NCBI GenBank assembly: GCA_021209875.1
Contig: JAGYVD010000005.1
Span: 1,116,001-1,180,000, forward strand
Length of the DNA: 64,000 nt
Direction: 5' to 3'
Origin: Rosellinia necatrix
Taxonomy: Eukaryota > Ascomycota > Sordariomycetes > Xylariales > Xylariaceae
The first letter of the stretch is position 1. Each line of letters begins with the position of its first letter. Shown piece by piece: positions 59,181-64,000 of this stretch. The notes beneath the pieces were generated by a model, which was not told the origin of the DNA, did no database searches, and worked only from the letters and a program-made list of their open reading frames with translations. The position numbers were made by a program, and so were the translations under genes.

Positions 59181-60056
59181 CTTTGCTTATTAAAACAGTA
59201 TAACAACATATAAAGTTTTTTATTTTATATTAGTTTAAATATATATTTGCAACATTTTTTATTATAACATTTTTAAAACTGCAACATTTAACAGATAATA
59301 AAAACTTATTAAAACTATTTTTATAAAACAATAATTTTAGCGATTTAAATAATTTAAATATAAATAAAAAAAAAAGCAGTAAAAAAAAAACTTTTATAAA
59401 AACTTTTTAATTAAAGAAGTTGGAATAACAAAAATAATTATAAGTATAAACAGAAAAATTAAAAAAAAAATATTAAACGTTTAACAGCTTTGCTTTTTTA
59501 TTATATAATAATCGTATAAAATAAGCTAATATTAGCTAGTTTAATTTAAATAAAAAAAACAAAAACAATATAAAAATAATAGCTAATAAAAATAAGCTTA
59601 TTTTTATTAACGTATTTTATTTTATAAAAAAAATTAATTTATTTTAAAAATTTAAAAATAACAGAGCAAAATGCTTAATAAATTTTAATTATATTTTAAA
59701 TATTATTAAAAAATTAATAGTTTTATAATAAAATAATAAACTAACTATTAATTAATAACTTAAGCTTAAAATATAAAATTAAACGTTATTTTAAATAAAA
59801 TAACTATTTAATTTAATATATAACCTGCTGTAATAACAAAACGTTTTATTTAAACTAAATTATCGTTAAAAATATTATATAATAAAATACTATTTTTATT
59901 ACGTTTATATAAAAAACTAAAATATATTTAAGCTATAAAAACTTTAAACGCTAATAATAAAAATTAATATAATATTATAATTATAATATAAACCAGCATA
60001 AACTTTAAAATTAAGCAATATTTACTAGCGCTTAATATAAAAAATACTTTAATTAA

Positions 60057-60248
60057 ATATATAACTTAGTAAGGTTTACTAGGGGTAGTGTGGTTAAGTC
60101 TATAAAAGTGTGATATAGAATTAAAGAAGAAAGGGCTTCTGGTCTTGCAGGGACTAGAAGCTTTAAGCTAGTACTTTATTTAATTTATATAATTTTTATT
60201 TAGCTAGCTGCGCTAGCTAGATAAAAAGCCTTTTTTTTTCTGACTGTG
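60057..60248 (-). repeat. Right terminal inverted repeat
   Basis: It is the inverted partner of 56677-56870 and is less mutated: it keeps TTCTGGTCTTGCAGGGACTA where the left copy has TATAAAA-like changes. The hairpin with TAGCTAGC/GCTAGCTA arms is at about 60197-60223. Confidence 0.75.
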
Positions 60249-60252
60249 TTAA

Positions 60253-63200
60253 GTGCTAAAGCTATAATAAAACGTTATTGTTTTTAATAACTATAATTTT
60301 TTTTTTACTGTTTATAAAGTTAGCTATAGCTTTTTTTTAATTTTTTTAGCCAAGGCCTATTTTTTTTTCGATTTTAGTATTTTTTAATTAATTTTTTAGT
60401 ATTATATAGTTGTTACTCCGATTTTTACTAGTTGTTTTTATAGCTGTATTTTTTTTATTTAATAAAATAATTAAATCTGTTTTTAATACGGTTTATTTAA
60501 TGCTTAAAGATTATTTTAATTTTAAATAAATTATTTTTTTTTTTTAAGTTCTGTTTTTTAAATATTAAGCTTAATGCTAGTATTTTTTAGTAAAAAAGAT
60601 TTTTATTTATATTTTTAAGTAATAAATATACGATTAAAATAATAAAGTAAATATTAAAAGTTTTCGGCAATTTTAACTTATAAGCTAATTTATTAATTTT
60701 TTTTAATTTTTATAGTTTTACGTGTTATTAAAAATATTTTTAAACAGCTTTTTAAAAAATAGTATTTTATATAAAGCTTTAAATATATTTTATTTTTATA
60801 TTAAACTTTATTAATTTATATTTGTTGTTATAATATTATTTTATATGCGCTGCTGTAAAATTTATAGTTAATTTTATATTTTTATAAAAATGTTTTTATA
60901 TAAATTAGATATTTTTAATAATTATATTTACTTTTATATTAGCAAAGATTTTATTTAGTTTAAATAGCTAGAATTTAAAAACTGTTTATAAGCTAATAAT
61001 TTAATAAGTTCTAAGTACGTTTTATTTAAATTTTATTATAAAAATAATAACATGTTTATTTATTTATAGTTTAAATATATATATATATAGTATTAAATAA
61101 TAATTTCTATTATTTAATTTTTTGTTTAAATAATTTATTATTTTATAAATAATAAAAGTTGTTATTAAAAGTTTTGTTTTTATAGCTTTTTAAAGCTTTA
61201 TTTAAAATTTAAAAATAAATTTATAATTTTAATTAAAAATAATACTGTTTAGTACGCTTTAATTAAATAATAAGAATTGCTTAGCTAATATTTTTGCTTA
61301 GTTTTTAGCAAAATATTTTTTGTTGCTAAATATAAATAATAAACGTTTTAATATAATATATATTATTATTATTAATATATTATAATAATTAAATTTTTCT
61401 GATTGCTATAGTATAGCTAAAAATAATATTTTAAGTAAGCTTATAATAAAGTTTATTGCAATTATTTTTATTAGTTTAACGTTTTCTGGTTAAATAAGTT
61501 AATAATTATTGTGCGGCTTTTTTTTGCTAGTACTGCACAACTTATATTTATTATAATAATTTAAGTATGCTTTTATTTTACAAGTTTTTAATTTAATTAT
61601 ATAAAGTTCTAGTTTTTTATTATATATTGTTTATTAAAATAATGTTTATTATTATATATTATTGCTAGAAATTTAGCTATTTATTTTTAAGTATATATAA
61701 TTTATGCTTATTTTTTAGTTAACGTTATATAATAAATTATCTATAATTATAAAAAATATTTAAGCTTAAAAAATTTATAACGTTTTTGTTACTTTTGCGA
61801 ATTATTTTTAAAACTTTTAATATTTAAAATCCTTAACGTAGTCCGCTATAATTTCAGCTTTTATAGTTTTTTTTATTACTGGTTTTAAATATATTATTTA
61901 TATATTATTTAGTACTAGTTTTTATTTGTTCAGACTATTTTTTTTAATATTTATTAAATTAATAATATTTTTAATCGATTAAATATATCTAGAATAAAGT
62001 TTAGTCTGTTTAATATATAATATACTTGTAGTCTGTACTATAACAGGTATATAAACGCGTTAATTAAACGTTTGTTCGTATAATTAATAGACCTATTATT
62101 AAGCTTAGTTTAGTTTAATATGCTTTTTATTGCTAAATAATTAATAAAAAAAACTATTAAGTCTGCTAAAGCTTTAATTATAGTTCGCAAGCGTTAATAA
62201 GTTTAAACTACGTAAACTATTTTTAGTTTAAAAAGTTTATATTTTATTTTTAATTATAATATATAACAACTTAAAAATATTATCGGTAATATTTATATAT
62301 TAAAATTATTAATCCTAGTTTTTATATATATTTATTTTTAATATAAAATAATATTATTTTAAAGCTTTTTTAATAAGCTATTTATTTATATATATAATAT
62401 TTTTACAAGATTATAATAATAAAATATAATATATAAACATATTAAGTTTTAAAAAGCTTTAAATAATTTTATTTTAGCTATAGTTAGTTTAAAATATATA
62501 AACTAATAATATGTTTAACGCTTGTTATAATTATTAACTTTATATTGTTTTATTTTATGTTTTTTATTAAATAACTCTGTTTTATGTTTTTATAAAAGTT
62601 TTGCAACTTTAATATAATATAGCAATAATATATAAAGAAATCTTATATTTTTTAAATATTGTTTTAAAGCTTTTAACTAATTTAAAAACTTAAAGTTTTT
62701 AAATGCTGCCAGCTGTTCTTTTATTGTTAATATACTTAGAGCGTCTATTTAAAAGCTTAATAATTTTATAAATAAATATATAATAAAAGTTTTTTAAAAA
62801 TAAAAAAAAATTTTTATTAAACAATATAAAAATATTATATAAATAAGCTAAATAATTTGTTTTAATGTTTAAAAAATAATATTATTATTAATAAAAGCTT
62901 TATAATAATATTTATAAAAGCAAAACAACTTATTTATAAAACGTTAAATATAAGCAGACATATTATAAAATCTTATTAAAGCTACTATTAATTGCTTTAG
63001 TTTTTAAAAACTTATTATTATAAATTAGTTTTAATAATCGGAATAAACTATAAATTAATAAAAAAATACAGTTATGTTTATTATAGTTAGATATTTTTTT
63101 TCTAATTAACGCGATAATTATAAATTATAATAATAACAGGTAGTTGTTTAAAACAGCGATTTTATTTAAAACTTTTAAATTAATTATTAAACGTAAGTAT

Positions 63201-64000
63201 AGTTCTTTTTACATATAAGCTATATAATAAAAGTTAAGTATATAAATAAAAAGGACTATTAACTTATTTTATTTTATTTTGCTTATAAAATCTATTAAAT
63301 ATTATATTAACTGTTTTTAATTACATATATTAAAAGATATAATTAAAAATTTAGTTTTATTTATTGTTAATTATTTATTAAAAGATTTTTATCTGTTTTT
63401 TTTAATATATTAATAATACTTTAGTTTTTTAAATATTAAGTATTTTTTTTAACAACTTAAAAATTTCTAATGCTATAATATCTTTTCTTATATAAATAAA
63501 CTGTTTATTTAGGGCTTTAACTTTGTTTTTTTTACTAGGCTTTTTTATACTTAGTATTAACAGAATTTCTTAAATTTTAAGCTTCAGGGCTTTGTCCAGC
63601 TATTTGCCAGCCTCTGCTACAGGCACGTTAGTTATATTAACCTCACCTGTTACGTTTACTATATCGAAAACTTTGTTAGAAAAAAAGCCTTTTAAAAAAA
63701 TTCTATATTATTTTAATATATTAATTATTTTAGCGATCGCGTTAATTTTTGTTCTAGTTAAGTCTAAATACTAAGTTATATTGCGATTTTAATACGTGTT
63801 AATAGTAATAGCTGCAATAATAAAAGTTATTAACACGGGGTCTGCTAATAAATACATGTTTAATAATTTAAATTTATTAAAAATATATATTTTATTTTTA
63901 AATATAAAAATGCTAAAATTAATAATTAACGCAGTATTATAAAACGTGTTAAATAATAAGCCGGTATTAAATAGTAATAAATTAATTATATTTATAGCTT
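60253..64000. other. RIP-degenerated repeat DNA, unidentified
   Basis: These 3.7 kb are uniformly A/T-rich, with no readable ORF except short chance frames. A less mutated patch at about 63585-63690 keeps words such as GCCAGCCTCTGCTACAGGCA. A frame there (63592-63774, +) has no recognisable domain. I could not find LTR ends, a terminal repeat or a reverse transcriptase motif by eye. The block runs off the window end. Confidence 0.6.

Larger units (their letters stand above)
56677..60248. mobile_element. RIP-mutated element with long terminal inverted repeats
   Basis: The two ends are inverted copies of about 190 bases: 56677 to about 56870, and about 60057 to 60248. Both begin CACAGTYAGAAA and are bordered by TTAA (56673-56676 and 60249-60252). 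Similarity stops at the TTAA on both sides. Without the two nested solo LTRs and their duplications the element would be about 3.0 kb. A TTAA border would suit a piggyBac-type transposon, but long inverted repeats also occur in Mutator-like elements, and TTAA is common by chance in this DNA. The interior is too AT-rich to show a transposase. Assignment to a superfamily is open; an alternative is two unrelated copies of one repeat in opposite orientation. Confidence 0.65.

Noticed and set aside
63592..63774. 60-codon frame with a hydrophobic end
   Set aside because: Ile/Leu/Lys composition is what AT-rich RIPed DNA gives in any frame; its start is not an ATG.
49502..64000. CRISPR-like or satellite array
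   Set aside because: The repeats are LTRs and inverted repeats with target duplications; there is no regular repeat-spacer pattern.

Overview
The window looks like nuclear DNA of a filamentous ascomycete (Pezizomycotina, probably Sordariomycetes; the class is inferred from gene content and intron style, not tested). The genes have short introns, mostly 51-90 bases, with GT(A/G)(A/C)GT donors, CTAAY-like branch sites and YAG acceptors. Housekeeping genes are spaced 0.5-3 kb apart. The last quarter is an extremely AT-rich block carrying the marks of repeat-induced point mutation (RIP).

Layout. From 1 to about 48.3 kb I support sixteen protein genes. They are the 3' part of an Scd6/Lsm14 mRNP protein (1-1118), a Nit1-type amidase (1894-3428, -), TFIID subunit TAF4 (4379-6495, -), the pre-mRNA 3'-end endonuclease Ysh1/CPSF73 (7794-10788), a vWA-domain protein (11989-13077), an unrecognised coiled-coil protein (15669-18193, -), ALG14 (21088-22170, -), the inner nuclear membrane protein Ima1 (23974-26290), sphingolipid fatty acid 2-hydroxylase Scs7 (27370-28565), the RBM39/Rsd1-type splicing factor (29512-31384), a DUF4743/Nudix hydrolase (32225-33620, -), a 79-residue stand-alone MIT domain protein (35427-35724), mitoribosomal mS23/Rsm25 (35994-36866, -), a PPR protein (37518-39359), cytochrome c oxidase subunit Cox8/VIIc (40103-40538, -), the exosome helicase Mtr4 (43055-46450) and the Dsc3 subunit of the Golgi Dsc ubiquitin ligase (47037-48263, -), seventeen counting the partial first gene. 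I reconstructed exon structures by hand; every spliced model has a length divisible by three and restores a family-typical junction.

From about 48.9 kb to the end there are no intact genes. This block is a nest of transposons. A full-length Ty3/gypsy-like LTR element (49502-56353) has 269-base LTRs and a TAAAT target duplication. It lies on the minus strand and is mutated by C-to-T/G-to-A changes. Next comes a 3.6-kb element with about 190-base terminal inverted repeats (56677-60248). Two nearly unmutated solo LTRs were inserted into it later (58181-58437, duplication CTAAA; 58911-59180, duplication CTTTG). The second solo LTR belongs to the same family as the mutated full-length element.

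The genes do not form one pathway. Several concern mRNA life (Scd6, TAF4, Ysh1, Rsd1, Mtr4), several concern membranes and lipids (ALG14, Scs7, Ima1, Dsc3), and three adjacent genes are mitochondrial (mS23, PPR, Cox8).
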